A stretch of DNA of 64,000 nt from Candidatus Sumerlaeota bacterium (GTDB lineage: Bacteria > Sumerlaeota > Sumerlaeia > Sumerlaeales > Sumerlaeaceae): positions 133,142-197,141 of the forward strand of contig JADFCV010000005.1 in assembly GCA_017161655.1 (NCBI GenBank). The letters run 5' to 3'. The stretch's first letter is position 1. Each line of letters opens with the position of its first letter. Positions 52,319 to 61,317 of the stretch are shown piece after piece. The notes beneath the pieces were generated by a model. That model had not been told where the DNA came from. It was given only the letters and a program-made list of their open reading frames with translations, and ran no database searches. The translations under genes were made by a program, and so were the position numbers.

Positions 52319-53554
52319 ATGCGGATTCTCTACATTAGCGGAGATTTAGGCATAGAAGTAGGTGGCCGCAAGGGCGCCTCGACCCACATTCGCGAGACTT
52401 GCAGCCAACTGGCCAAACGCGGTCATGAAGTCTTATTAGTCACACCCTCACCAGGCGAATGCGAGAGTCCGTCCTTTGAAATCGTCGCGGTTGAGCCACC
52501 GCGAGCAAAATGGATGGGAATGGACCTCCGTTATGCATTGCTCAACTGGAAATTGAAGGGCATTGTGTCAGAAGTGATCCATCGTTTTCGCCCTGACGTT
52601 GTTTATGAGCGTTACGCACTCTATCAGTCGGCCAGTCAGCATCTATGCAACAAGCTTGGGCTTCCGCGAATCCTTGAAGTGAATAGCATTCTCTCGCAAG
52701 AGATGTGTCACCGTCTCAAATTTCCTTCCTGGGCAGCCCGTGTCGAACGTGCAATCTGGGCAGGCGAGCGAGCCATCATCTGTGTGTCAAAGGGGCTTCA
52801 GAAAGCAATATGTGAAAAGGTGGCCGCGGCAAGAGGGGCACCCGAGCATATTATCGTTTCCCCGGTGGGTGTGGACCCCGAGCAATTCCACCCAGCCGTT
52901 ACGCCGGTTGACTGGGAAAAACTAGGCATTCCTGGACGGCGAATCGTTGGTTATGCCGGCACACTCACCCGTTGGCACGGCATTGATTTGCTGTTCGATG
53001 CAGCTACGACAGCGCGTGATCGGCAATTGCCTCTATGCTTTGTAGTCATTGGCGGAGAGCCGGAGAAAATTGCAGCATTGCGTCGCAAGGCCTGGGAACT
53101 CAACGTTGGGGATCAACTGCGTTTCCTTGGGAGCTTCCCCCATGGCGAGATCCCGTCACTTCTTGCCGGAATGGATATTTGCGTCATTCCCGATACTCAG
53201 GATTGGTCGAGTCCCACAAAGTATTTCGAAATGGCTGCCATGGCACGCCCTGTTGTTGCTGGAGCAGCTCCCCCCATTTGCGAAGTGGTTGGTGGCGACG
53301 GTGTGGGGGCCTTGTTATTTGAACGTGCTAATCCCCATGACATGGTCAGAAAGCTGCAATTATTGCTCGATAACCCACAGTTGGCATCGGAACTTGGAAA
53401 CAGAGCCCGGGAGCGCGTTCTCAAACTCTATTCTTGGGACTGCAATATTGCCCGCATTCTGAAGCTCTATGCTCAGCTCGGAGTGCCCATGCGCGACGAG
53501 GACCGCGAACTCATCGCTCAGTGTGCCGGAGATGATAATAATGAATCTCACTAG
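52319..53554 (+). CDS. Family 4-type glycosyltransferase
   Basis: 411 residues of the GT-B fold. It begins MRILYISGDLGIEVGGRKGA, which holds the donor-side glycine motif. The C-terminal domain shows VVGYAGTLTRWHGIDLLFDA, FLGSFPHGEIPSLLAGMDIC, VIPDTQDWSSPTKYFEMAAM and a terminal EVVGGDGVGALLF. These are GT4-family landmarks, with the conserved glutamate near KYFEMAAMARPVVA. It would transfer a sugar from a nucleotide donor to a growing lipid-linked glycan in the cytoplasm. AGGAAGG directly precedes ATG 52319. It overlaps the permease start below by 14 bases. Confidence 0.88.
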   Translation: MRILYISGDLGIEVGGRKGASTHIRETCSQLAKRGHEVLLVTPSPGECESPSFEIVAVEPPRAKWMGMDLRYALLNWKLKGIVSEVIHRFRPDVVYERYALYQSASQHLCNKLGLPRILEVNSILSQEMCHRLKFPSWAARVERAIWAGERAIICVSKGLQKAICEKVAAARGAPEHIIVSPVGVDPEQFHPAVTPVDWEKLGIPGRRIVGYAGTLTRWHGIDLLFDAATTARDRQLPLCFVVIGGEPEKIAALRRKAWELNVGDQLRFLGSFPHGEIPSLLAGMDICVIPDTQDWSSPTKYFEMAAMARPVVAGAAPPICEVVGGDGVGALLFERANPHDMVRKLQLLLDNPQLASELGNRARERVLKLYSWDCNIARILKLYAQLGVPMRDEDRELIAQCAGDDNNESH

Positions 53555-54371
53555 GCATTGGCGTCAGCAAGTCGAGCTCATCTTGAGCTTAGCGAAGCGC
53601 GACCTCAAAGCCCGTTACAAGGACTCGGTACTTGGGTTCTTGTGGTCGCTGTTCCGTCCTGCTTTCCTCACTCTTATCCTCTGGGTGGTTTTTTCTAAAA
53701 TTCTTCGGCTTCCGCCGCCCAGCGAGTCCGTACCCTATTGGTTGCACATGCTCGTTTCGGTGCTCGTGTGGAATTTCTTCGTGGGCTCGATTATCGAGGC
53801 CACACACGCGGTGGTCGCCAATGCAAACCTCATAAAAAAGGTCCCACTCGACGCAGAAGTTTTTCCGATTTCCGCCATTCTCTCAAACGGTGTACATTTT
53901 GCCTTGGCCATGGGAGTGGCGCTCGTCGTGGCTGTCTTTGTGACAGGACATATCTCCTGGCATATCGTTCTGCTACCATTGGCTGTTGGGATTCTTTCCC
54001 TCTTTGTCCTGGCGGTTTCGTTATTTACCGCTGCCCTTCAGGTGTACTTCCGTGATGTTGGCAGCCTCCTCGAACTGCTTACTCTGGCATGGTTTTATGT
54101 TACGCCTGTTCTATATCCCGTGTGGATGGTACGGGAGCGTCTCCATCACGCCGGCCACGAAAATCTGTTCACACTCTATATGCTAAATCCGGTAGCTGCT
54201 CCAATCGTTGCTGGCCGTCATGCACTTTTATACTCAGGGGCGACAGCGGAGCTTTCTGTAAACGAAACTCTGCTTTATTTGGGTATTGCGGCGCTTCTCA
54301 GTTTGCTCCTGTTGCTGCCAGGTGCCTATTTCTTTCGGCGTATGAGCCGGCATTTCGCTGACGAACTCTAG
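53541..54371 (+). CDS. ABC-2 polysaccharide exporter permease (Wzm/TagG-like)
   Basis: 276 residues with six membrane helices. The opening is LTRHWRQQVELILSLAKRDLKA, then RYKDSVLGFLWSLFRPAFLT, the Wzm/KpsM/TagG signature. PVLYPVWMVRER near residue 195 and LYMLNPVAAPIVAGRHALLY near 225 follow. It forms the channel for lipid-linked polysaccharide or teichoic-acid-like polymer export. ATG 53541 has GGAG nine bases upstream and overlaps the glycosyltransferase stop. Its ATPase partner (Wzt-like) is not adjacent, which is unusual, because these two subunits are normally neighbours. Confidence 0.85.
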   Translation: MNLTRHWRQQVELILSLAKRDLKARYKDSVLGFLWSLFRPAFLTLILWVVFSKILRLPPPSESVPYWLHMLVSVLVWNFFVGSIIEATHAVVANANLIKKVPLDAEVFPISAILSNGVHFALAMGVALVVAVFVTGHISWHIVLLPLAVGILSLFVLAVSLFTAALQVYFRDVGSLLELLTLAWFYVTPVLYPVWMVRERLHHAGHENLFTLYMLNPVAAPIVAGRHALLYSGATAELSVNETLLYLGIAALLSLLLLLPGAYFFRRMSRHFADEL

Positions 54372-54387
54372 GAAAGCGGGCGAGCCT

Positions 54388-55023
54388 ATGACTTATGAGA
54401 TTCGGACTTTCGTTCTCACACCGTTCGAAGAAAATTGCTATGTCCTTTATGACCCCACAGGCGAATGCGTCATCGTCGATCCTGGTGAGCTCGACGAAGA
54501 GCTTATCAAATTCGTGGAGAAAAACATGTTGCGGCCGCGCGTCATTCTTCTCACGCACGGTCACTTTGATCACTTTGGCGGAGCTGCGGAACTCAAACGG
54601 CGTTGGCATATCCCCATCGCCATTCATGATAACGATGCAGAATTCGCAGGTAAAACGTACGCGGGAGGAGCGAGATTGTTTGGCTTCGAGGTTGAACCTG
54701 TGTCCGCTGATCGACTGTTGGCCGAGGGCGATGTGATTTCCGTGGGACAAATCACGCTTTTGGTGGCTCATACTCCAGGCCATAGTCCGGGGGGCGTAAC
54801 TTTCTACGACGAGCCAAATAGACGGGCGTTTTGTGGGGATCTCATTTTTCGCGGAGCCATCGGGCGGTACGATCTTCCCGGTAGTGATGAAAGAGCGCTT
54901 TTCCGGTCGCTGCGGGAAAAAATCCTGTCTCTGCCCGATGAGGTCGTCCTTTACCCAGGGCACGGCCCGAGCACCACGGTCGGGCATGAGCGGATGACAA
55001 ATCCATTTCTCATAGAGAGGTAG
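54388..55023 (+). CDS. MBL-fold metallohydrolase (glyoxalase II-like)
   Basis: 211 residues. The metal motif LLTHGHFDHFGGAAELKRRW carries HxHxDH. AHTPGHSPGGVTFYDE gives the next His, FCGDLIFRGAIGRYDLPGS the bridging Asp, and YPGHGPSTTVGHE the last His. The set is complete, so a dinuclear Zn/Fe hydrolase is expected, as in hydroxyacylglutathione or related thioester hydrolases. It lies 16 bases after the exporter permease and one base before the next membrane gene. A link to glycan work is not evident; it may simply share the transcript. Confidence 0.9.
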   Translation: MTYEIRTFVLTPFEENCYVLYDPTGECVIVDPGELDEELIKFVEKNMLRPRVILLTHGHFDHFGGAAELKRRWHIPIAIHDNDAEFAGKTYAGGARLFGFEVEPVSADRLLAEGDVISVGQITLLVAHTPGHSPGGVTFYDEPNRRAFCGDLIFRGAIGRYDLPGSDERALFRSLREKILSLPDEVVLYPGHGPSTTVGHERMTNPFLIER

Positions 55024-55024
55024 C

Positions 55025-56542
55025 ATGCCTGGCCTGCCAAAGAAGGGGAGTGCCTCGTCGAAGAAAAACGCAGTTCACAAGGCTGCCCCGCAGGCGGTTG
55101 CCCTGCACAATTGGTGCAGTTCAGCTTCCAGGGCAGGTCTCGCCTTTCGTAAGTTCACCGAATGGTTTTTTCTCTCCGCCCTCTTGGTGTGTTGCCTTCG
55201 CACACTGCATGCTAATCTATTAATACTGCACTATCCTTACGAAGCAAATTTCGGTGAAGGCGGCCTTCTCTACGACGCCGTCCGACTGGCGCGCGGCGAG
55301 ACGATCTATGGCCCGGCGGCTAAGCCCGGCTGGCTTTCTCCTTATCCTCCTCTTTTTGCATGGGCAGTCAGTATTTGGCCTGCGCCCGACTTCTTCTGGC
55401 CACGTCTTATTTCTCAGGTTTCGCACGTGATTTCGTCGGTTTCCCTCGCCATCATTTTGCGCAGCTTTCGGATGCCTTGGCGTGCGGCGTTAGCGGCGGC
55501 GCTTTTCTGGTTTAGCAATCCGTTTCTGCGCACTTTTGCTGCTATGGGCCGGGTCGACTCGTTCGGTCGCATGCTCGAAAGCATAAGTCTCCTCATCGCT
55601 GTCTGGGCTACTGCAACACCGCGAAAGATCTGGGGAGCGGCCTTTTTTTCTGCACTCGGCATGTGCACCAAGCAGACAATGTTTGCTTCAGCCCTGACTC
55701 TGGGCATGTTCTGGGGAAAAAAGAACAAGAAAATGGCACTACAGCTCTTACTTGCTTGGCTATCTCTCACGTTATTATGTTATATTATTATCGCGCAGTT
55801 GCTTGGCAAGCATTTCTTCTTCAATGTGTTTTTTGACGTCCGCCGTCCGCTAAATATCGAGTTCTTATGGCCATGGCTGCTGGGTTTTGTTGTCACAAAC
55901 GTTTTTTTGCTGCTTCTCGCTGCTATTGGTCTCCGTTTAGCGCTGCGGGATTCTGCCGGTTGGTTTTTTCTCTGCGCAACGATTGCTGGCATCCCATCGG
56001 TCCTTCTGGCTGCGCAGGATGGCGCGGACGTGAACTATTTCTTTGATATCACGTGGGGGCTTTGCGGTTTAGCCGCGGTTGGTGTATTTCACATGACGGC
56101 AGAGTCAGGACTTTGGCGACACTGCCTTCTCACGGGAGTGACCTTGGGAATTCTTGCCTTCGAGTGGCTTGTTCCCCCACGTCATCCTTTACCCGATCAA
56201 TTGCAACGCGCTCGCGACTTCTCCCGACTGCTGGAAGCTGCGCCCAAACCAGTTCTAACGGAATTTGTCGGTTTTGGTCTGCGCGCGAAGAGCAAGCCTT
56301 CAGCTGTGCCTTACATCGATCGCTTACTGCATGAGGCCGGGGTTCGATCTGCCGACGCTCTTGTGAAGCAAATAGAAAGCCATTCCTTCGGAGCAATCCA
56401 GATAACCAACCAGGCTGGGGCGCGTTGGCCCAAAAGCGTTCTCCAGGCTTTGGAAAAGCACTATCGCGAAGAATACGTCTTTCCCAATATGTTCGCCTCC
56501 GAAGGCGAGCCAACGTTCTATATCTTCGTGCCGAATCCCTGA
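55025..56542 (+). CDS. Polytopic membrane protein, putative GT-C glycosyltransferase
   Basis: 505 residues. A ~35-residue cytoplasmic N-terminus is followed by about 10 hydrophobic segments. [20 protein letters not shown] in the first loop contains acidic residues that could act as in GT-C enzymes, with [20 protein letters not shown] next; the motif [20 protein letters not shown] follows. A C-terminal soluble domain of ~120 residues ends the protein. It begins one base after the metallohydrolase stop. The kdsA gene follows 68 bases on, so a polysaccharide role is plausible. Donor and acceptor are unknown. Confidence 0.65.
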   Translation: MPGLPKKGSASSKKNAVHKAAPQAVALHNWCSSASRAGLAFRKFTEWFFLSALLVCCLRTLHANLLILHYPYEANFGEGGLLYDAVRLARGETIYGPAAKPGWLSPYPPLFAWAVSIWPAPDFFWPRLISQVSHVISSVSLAIILRSFRMPWRAALAAALFWFSNPFLRTFAAMGRVDSFGRMLESISLLIAVWATATPRKIWGAAFFSALGMCTKQTMFASALTLGMFWGKKNKKMALQLLLAWLSLTLLCYIIIAQLLGKHFFFNVFFDVRRPLNIEFLWPWLLGFVVTNVFLLLLAAIGLRLALRDSAGWFFLCATIAGIPSVLLAAQDGADVNYFFDITWGLCGLAAVGVFHMTAESGLWRHCLLTGVTLGILAFEWLVPPRHPLPDQLQRARDFSRLLEAAPKPVLTEFVGFGLRAKSKPSAVPYIDRLLHEAGVRSADALVKQIESHSFGAIQITNQAGARWPKSVLQALEKHYREEYVFPNMFASEGEPTFYIFVPNP

Positions 56543-56610
56543 GTGAGCCTTTGCCTTTATCGAACGATTCTTCTGTTGAATCGCACCTCACAGCACATCG
56601 TGATGAAACT

Positions 56611-57465
56611 ATGAACATGGTGAAATCTGAAACGCGACCTGTGAAAGTTGCCCACGTCATGGTGGGAGGGGGAGCCCCGTTGGCAGCAATCGTGGGGCCA
56701 TGTGTGATTGAGAGTCTCGATCATACGCTTCGCCTGGCAGAAGAGATTGCCCGATTGGCCGACGAGCTCGGCCTTCCGTGTATCTTCAAAGCTAGCTTTG
56801 ATAAAGCAAATCGCAGTTCTATTGAAAGCTACCGTGGGCCTGGTCTCGACGAAGGACTAAAAATCCTGTTGCGCGTCAAACAGTCGATCGGACTTCCCAT
56901 TCTCACCGACGTCCACGAGCCTGCTCAAGCAGCTTCCGCAGCAGAAGTTGTGGACGTGCTTCAAATCCCGGCCTTTTTGTGTCGGCAAACCGACCTGTTG
57001 GTCGCTGCTGGAAAGACGGGCAAGCCGGTTAATGTGAAGAAAGGTCAGTTCCTGGCGCCGTGGGACATGCGTAATGTTTGCGAAAAGATCGCCTCCACGG
57101 GGAATCAGCAGATCATCCTTACTGAGCGCGGAGTTAGCTTTGGATACAATAACCTTGTCAGCGACATGCGTTCGCTTGTTATCATGCGGGAGTTTGGCTA
57201 TCCCGTTGTTTTCGATGCGACACATTCGGTGCAATTGCCGGGTGGCCTGGGCAAAGCCACTGGTGGTCAACGCCAGTTTATATTTCCCCTGGTCCGCGCG
57301 GCTGCAGCTGTCGGCATAGATGCCCTCTTTGTTGAAACGCACGATGATCCCGATCGCGCTCTGAGCGATGGGCCCAACTCCATGCCGCTCGCCCTTCTCC
57401 GTGAACTCATGCTCCAGGCAATGGAACTCGATGCCTGGCTAAGGGAGAAATCCAAACGCGGCTGA
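56611..57465 (+). CDS. kdsA: 3-deoxy-8-phosphooctulonate synthase (KDO-8-P synthase), metal-dependent type
   Basis: 284 residues from ATG 56611 (open frame back to 56425 inside the membrane protein gene). [11 protein letters not shown] is where the class marker lies: the cysteine (C31 in this numbering) is found in metal-dependent enzymes such as Aquifex KdsA, whereas metal-independent E. coli KdsA has Asn there. [42 protein letters not shown] and [18 protein letters not shown] are KdsA landmarks. It condenses arabinose-5-phosphate and PEP to make KDO for lipid A. This is strong evidence for LPS. No kdsB, kdsD or waaA neighbours are seen. Confidence 0.95.
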   Translation: MNMVKSETRPVKVAHVMVGGGAPLAAIVGPCVIESLDHTLRLAEEIARLADELGLPCIFKASFDKANRSSIESYRGPGLDEGLKILLRVKQSIGLPILTDVHEPAQAASAAEVVDVLQIPAFLCRQTDLLVAAGKTGKPVNVKKGQFLAPWDMRNVCEKIASTGNQQIILTERGVSFGYNNLVSDMRSLVIMREFGYPVVFDATHSVQLPGGLGKATGGQRQFIFPLVRAAAAVGIDALFVETHDDPDRALSDGPNSMPLALLRELMLQAMELDAWLREKSKRG

Positions 57466-57611
57466 CGGCCTCAAGTCTTCATAATATCATTGTTTTGCGT
57501 GAGAAGAGTTGGGCGCCAGCAACGACGTGCCCGCACAGACCTCCTGTTGAGGGACTGCCCCACGTCGGAGATTTTTCGGCGGCGCAGAACTTTTCCGGGG
57601 CGATTGCCTCG

Positions 57612-58538
57612 CTAAGGCAGAGTGTTCCGCTGGTAATTGGGATGCCACAACGCGGACTGCACATTCACCACAGTCGTGAGGCGCACGGTTTCAATGGGCT
57701 CACTTGGTTTCAGCAATTCATAAGGACGTGTGCCAGAGTAAATAGTGACTTCCAACGCCACACTGACGGGTAGTGGTACGCCCGTTGCCTCGTTAATTTG
57801 AGTTGAATCCCAAGAAGTCTCCCACTTTCGAGTTGGTCCGGGCGGCTGATTTGCGTCCCAGAATAAAGCAGTGAAGGAGAGTACGTCGAAAGCGATTGGG
57901 GCTGCCTCCACACCGCTGCTTGTGGTTTTCTCGCGCAGAAGAACATTCGGTTTTCCGTCAAAATCCCCAACATAGTAGTGGACTTCCTCCACCGACCCCG
58001 TTGTTTCTCCCGGGATACGGAAACGCAGATCGGTGTGGTCAAACTTCGTGTCCTCGTCCACATGGTTATCCCCCAGATCTGGGAAACCTCGTCCTTGTGG
58101 ACGTTCGAAGAGACCAGGGGCAATCTCTGCGTGGCGATCATCTGCCGATGCCCAATCAGAATCATTGTCCATGCCGTCATAATTCTCTTCGTCTATCTTG
58201 CCGTCTTTGTCGTCATCCTTGCGATTGCCCTCCGGCAAAACGGTAACGGCTCCCAAAAAAAAGTTCTTTGGGTAAGCCGTGGCGGGACCCAACTGGGCTT
58301 GGACGAGATCATGCGAAAGAGTTTGCAGGGCAAACCGTGCCTCTGCGAGCGCTGCCAGCTTGGTCTGAGTTTCTTTTGAATGACGTTGCAGCGCCACAAA
58401 TGCCACTACTGCACCGCCCAGCACCGCAGCAACGAAGAGAAGTGCCACGAGCAGCTCGACGAGAGTTAAGCCGCGTGAGCTGGGACAAAGCCTCGCGCTC
58501 GTGCCACGCCTCTCACGGTTTGTAGAACTGCAATTCAT
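57612..58538 (-). CDS. Type II secretion/pilus pseudopilin, GspJ-like, with acidic Ca-loop insert
   Basis: 308 residues with a class III prepilin signal: leader to G23, then LTLVELLVALLF (Glu at position 5 of the mature chain) and a hydrophobic helix. Mid-protein is beta-rich with AALAEARFALQTLSHDLVQA, typical of GspJ/PulJ-type minor pseudopilins. Residues ~107-130 hold DDDKDGKIDEE and DGMDNDSDW, which look like EF-hand or thrombospondin-type Ca-binding loops and are not normal for GspJ. It overlaps the upstream GspI-like gene by 26 bases and is the last in the set. Confidence 0.82.
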   Translation of the reverse strand: MNCSSTNRERRGTSARLCPSSRGLTLVELLVALLFVAAVLGGAVVAFVALQRHSKETQTKLAALAEARFALQTLSHDLVQAQLGPATAYPKNFFLGAVTVLPEGNRKDDDKDGKIDEENYDGMDNDSDWASADDRHAEIAPGLFERPQGRGFPDLGDNHVDEDTKFDHTDLRFRIPGETTGSVEEVHYYVGDFDGKPNVLLREKTTSSGVEAAPIAFDVLSFTALFWDANQPPGPTRKWETSWDSTQINEATGVPLPVSVALEVTIYSGTRPYELLKPSEPIETVRLTTVVNVQSALWHPNYQRNTLP

Positions 58539-58941
58539 AAATCACGTCCTCGCTGGGCCGGTAAGTTGAAGAATAGCGTACGATAACGCGTGCCACGTTC
58601 GGGGTACCCTTTGTAGTATCAGTTTCGGGATAAAGCAGGGATTTCCCACAGAAGCTGTAGCTGAGCGCTGGCTCCTCTGGAAAAACGATCGGTGCTGTCG
58701 GAGTTGCTCGATAGGCGATTGTGGCGGCCAACGTGTGGCTAGTGTCGTCATCACGCTGGATCTCGCTGGCCTTGGCTTGCGCGAGCATGGTTGCACGTGT
58801 GAGAAGCGCTGCTTTTGAGCTCGATTCAAAGAGCATCGGAAAAAAGCGAACCACCGCAACGATTCCCACCAGCAGAATCGTCATGGCGATGAGAGCTTCC
58901 ACGAGGCTAAATCCGAGACGGCGCTCCGGCATGAAACTCAC
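58513..58941 (-). CDS. Pseudopilin, GspI/PilV-like
   Basis: 142 residues. Processing site RRLG|FSLVEALIAMTIL with Glu5 and a long hydrophobic helix, then RATMLAQAKASEIQRDDD, the pattern of GspI/PilV minor pseudopilins. Its ATG 58941 overlaps the stop of the GspH-like gene (ATGA). It is encoded between GspH-like and GspJ-like genes, the standard order. Confidence 0.85.
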   Translation of the reverse strand: MSFMPERRLGFSLVEALIAMTILLVGIVAVVRFFPMLFESSSKAALLTRATMLAQAKASEIQRDDDTSHTLAATIAYRATPTAPIVFPEEPALSYSFCGKSLLYPETDTTKGTPNVARVIVRYSSTYRPSEDVIYELQFYKP

Positions 58942-59528
58942 GATCCCCCTCCTTTCACGATTGCTCGCCCCGTGGCAGGATAAACGGTCACGCTGCTTGT
59001 TCGGATGCTTGTGTCCCGTGCTCGAGTGTCTTCCAACTCAATGAAGGCATAATTTGAAGCGCCTGAAGGGGAAAAAACAACCAGCGCGTAATCCGGATTT
59101 GGTGGTGCAATCAGTGTGCTCGTTGTTCCCACGAGCATGTCCTTGATCAAGGTCCCCTCAGGTGGTGTCACCACTCCTTGCACCTGTTGTCTCCGGACGC
59201 CGGCTGCCAGTTGGCCGGCTGTTGGATAGTAGCTCGAAGTTGTCGCCGATGGGTCGAGTTCGTCGATCCAGAAAGCTGGTCGCAGGGCATTGCTTACCGG
59301 ATCGCGCCTTTGTATCACTACCCGAAACGGTACCTGAAGAGCGATGGCTTGGGAGCGTGCGGCGGCCAAAGTGCTCACAAGCATTTCTGCCGCTGCTCGA
59401 GCACGCCGGGCAGCCGTCATGCTTAAGTAAGCATTCATGGAGATAAGAGAGAGTAAGGCAATGATTGCCAAAACGACAATCAGCTCTATCAACGTGAATC
59501 CTTGGCTATGTGCTCGCTTACTTTGCAT
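58938..59528 (-). CDS. Pseudopilin, GspH/FimT-like
   Basis: 196 residues. Processing site HSQG|FTLIELIVVLAI with Glu5, then helix AARRARAAAEMLVSTLAAAR, followed by a beta-sheet domain (VPFRVVIQRRDP, YALVVFSPSGASNYAFIELE, VTVYPATGRAIVKG) typical of the GspH/FimT C-terminal region. It overlaps the preceding small gene by 11 bases and the following gene by four. Together the three proteins can form the tip complex of a type II secretion pseudopilus or a type IV pilus; the ATPase, secretin and prepilin peptidase are not in the window. Confidence 0.87.
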   Translation of the reverse strand: MQSKRAHSQGFTLIELIVVLAIIALLSLISMNAYLSMTAARRARAAAEMLVSTLAAARSQAIALQVPFRVVIQRRDPVSNALRPAFWIDELDPSATTSSYYPTAGQLAAGVRRQQVQGVVTPPEGTLIKDMLVGTTSTLIAPPNPDYALVVFSPSGASNYAFIELEDTRARDTSIRTSSVTVYPATGRAIVKGGGS

Positions 59529-59742
59529 TCAGAATCGGCTCATCGCGTCCCGGCCGTGAGCTGCCGTACCAAGTGTCTTTATATTCCCGCCACTTAGGTA
59601 CGTCAACGTCATGCGCCAACAGCCGCTGTACTATTCTTCTCCCCAAAATTGGTTGATAGCAATACCTTGCAAACATGAGAGCAAATGCAAGCCATAAGCT
59701 TTCGTCAGCTTTCCCGCAATCCAACTCCTTTTGCCAATGCAT
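59518..59742 (-). CDS. Small hypothetical protein heading the pseudopilin operon
   Basis: 74 residues from ATG 59742, overlapping the GspH-like start by 11 bases. The sequence (FARYCYQPILGRRIVQRLLA, DVDVPKWREYKDTWYGSSRP) is compact with aromatic and basic residues, without a signal or membrane segment. I do not recognise it. The overlap and same direction favour a real first gene of the operon, but coding is not proven. Confidence 0.45.
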   Translation of the reverse strand: MHWQKELDCGKADESLWLAFALMFARYCYQPILGRRIVQRLLAHDVDVPKWREYKDTWYGSSRPGRDEPILNAK

Positions 59743-59817
59743 GACAAAGTGCTGTGAGACACCCCGGCGGCTCGCTTGAAACCTTTTTTCTCGACAGCAG
59801 TTGATTAGAACGATCTA

Positions 59818-61170
59818 ATGGGCTCTATGAAAGCGCGAAATTTGTCCAGCCTTCTTATCACCCTCCTTTTTGCCGGAGTTGTCACCATGGTTTCTGGCGC
59901 GACCAAACAAAAATTCGACGTCAAACTCACATTTTCGCCTCCTCGCGATGCAACGACAGTCACACTCACCGGGGATTACTGGAAATGGGATCCCGGTGCC
60001 ATCACCATGCAGAAGCAATCAGACGGCAGTTTTTCTGCCACGGTCTCGCTGCCGGAAGGCATTTATCTCTACAAATTCGTTGTTAACGGGGGAGAGCAGT
60101 GGTTTGAGGACCCGAAGAACCCGCATTATGTCCCTGACGGCTATGGTGGGCGGAATTCCGTGCTCATTGTTGGCAACGCCAAATACGACCCAGGTAAGTT
60201 CATGGCGCCGCAGCACAAGGTCGGCGAACGAGTAACCTTTTCCGTAGAGGGCGTGCCGCCGAAATTCCCCAAAAAGTGGATTCCTGTCAAATTCCATGGT
60301 GGCAAGCTTGTGTTTGACGACGCCGCACCGAGTGATCGCCGTGGTCAGCTACTCCTCAGCAAAGGCCGTTTCTGGTATCCTCCGAATGTGTCTGAAACGA
60401 GTGCCACAATTGCGCCGCGGCCCTTGTTCGTCTATCTACCACCGGGCTATAGCAAAGCGGGGGCTCGACTTCGTTATCCTGTCGTCTATTTGCATGATGG
60501 ACAAAATGTGTGGGATGATGAGTCCTGCTGTTTCGGGCATGGCGGTTGGCGCCTCAATCGGCTCATGGAAGAGAACACAACGATTCCACGGGCAATCCTC
60601 GTTGGGATTCCGAATTCTAGCGCACGTCGAACCGAATACGGCATCGGCGAGGACATCCTTGCTCTTCAGCCCTCGGATTATCTCAAGTTCCTTGTCGAAG
60701 TGGTAAAACCGGCCATCGATCGCGAATTCAAAACTCGTCCTGAGCCAGCCTACACTTCGTTAATGGGATCAAGCATGGGCGGAATGATTTCCATTTATGG
60801 CGGATATGCCTACCCTGATGTTTTCGGAAATGTTGCCGCTCTCTCCACCTCTTTTTGGATTCCCGACGCGAAAGGTCAGAAGCTGATAGACGTTCTTCGC
60901 ATGCACGGCCGGGGAAGGTTTCGCCTCTACATCGATTCTGGAACCGAAGGAATTCAAAACGACGGTGTGGCGGAAACGCGGGAATTTGCTGAGCTGGCGC
61001 GACAGAAAGGCTGGCGCGAGGGAGTGGACTTTGAACATTTTGAAGACATAGGGGCCGCCCATAACGAGGCTGCCTGGCGAAAGCGCGTGTGGCGCCCCAT
61101 GCAATTTATTTTTCAGCCTGTGGCGGAGAAAGCCTCACCGTCGGCCACAGGCGCGAAACGAGCAAAATAA
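59818..61170 (+). CDS. Exported esterase with N-terminal CBM48-like domain
   Basis: 450 residues. A signal peptide at residues 1-27 (LITLLFAGVVTMVSGA) is followed by an AMPK/CBM48-type beta-sandwich at ~32-120 (VTLTGDYWKWDPGAITMQKQ, LYKFVVNGGEQWFEDP). The C-terminal alpha/beta hydrolase of the esterase D (Fes/feruloyl-esterase) type has FVYLPPGYSKAG, VVYLHDGQNVWDD, the nucleophile S319 in GSSMGG, and the late AAHNE histidine. It resembles enterochelin-esterase and alpha-glucan-binding esterases. It is exported and divergent from the pseudopilin operon (75 bases), but regulation together is not shown. Substrate unknown; a carbohydrate ester is a fair guess. Confidence 0.85.
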   Translation: MGSMKARNLSSLLITLLFAGVVTMVSGATKQKFDVKLTFSPPRDATTVTLTGDYWKWDPGAITMQKQSDGSFSATVSLPEGIYLYKFVVNGGEQWFEDPKNPHYVPDGYGGRNSVLIVGNAKYDPGKFMAPQHKVGERVTFSVEGVPPKFPKKWIPVKFHGGKLVFDDAAPSDRRGQLLLSKGRFWYPPNVSETSATIAPRPLFVYLPPGYSKAGARLRYPVVYLHDGQNVWDDESCCFGHGGWRLNRLMEENTTIPRAILVGIPNSSARRTEYGIGEDILALQPSDYLKFLVEVVKPAIDREFKTRPEPAYTSLMGSSMGGMISIYGGYAYPDVFGNVAALSTSFWIPDAKGQKLIDVLRMHGRGRFRLYIDSGTEGIQNDGVAETREFAELARQKGWREGVDFEHFEDIGAAHNEAAWRKRVWRPMQFIFQPVAEKASPSATGAKRAK

Positions 61171-61317
61171 TTGGCTCGCATGTTTTGACCCTTTCTGAGA
61201 ATTGAACGTCGCCTGAATAGAAACACTGCTTCTGCTCGTACGTATTTGATGGAAGGCGTGAAGTGAGGAGTTGCCTCACTCACTTTGCCTAAGCCCCAAA
61301 AAGGATGGCAATGACCC

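Noticed and set aside
61262..61282. Hairpin GTGAGG/CCTCAC upstream of thiG as terminator
   Set aside because: No T-run follows and the stem is only about 7 bp; it may simply be chance.
61171..61317. TPP riboswitch upstream of thiG
   Set aside because: Only an isolated CTGAGA is present; the other conserved THI-box elements and pairing are absent.
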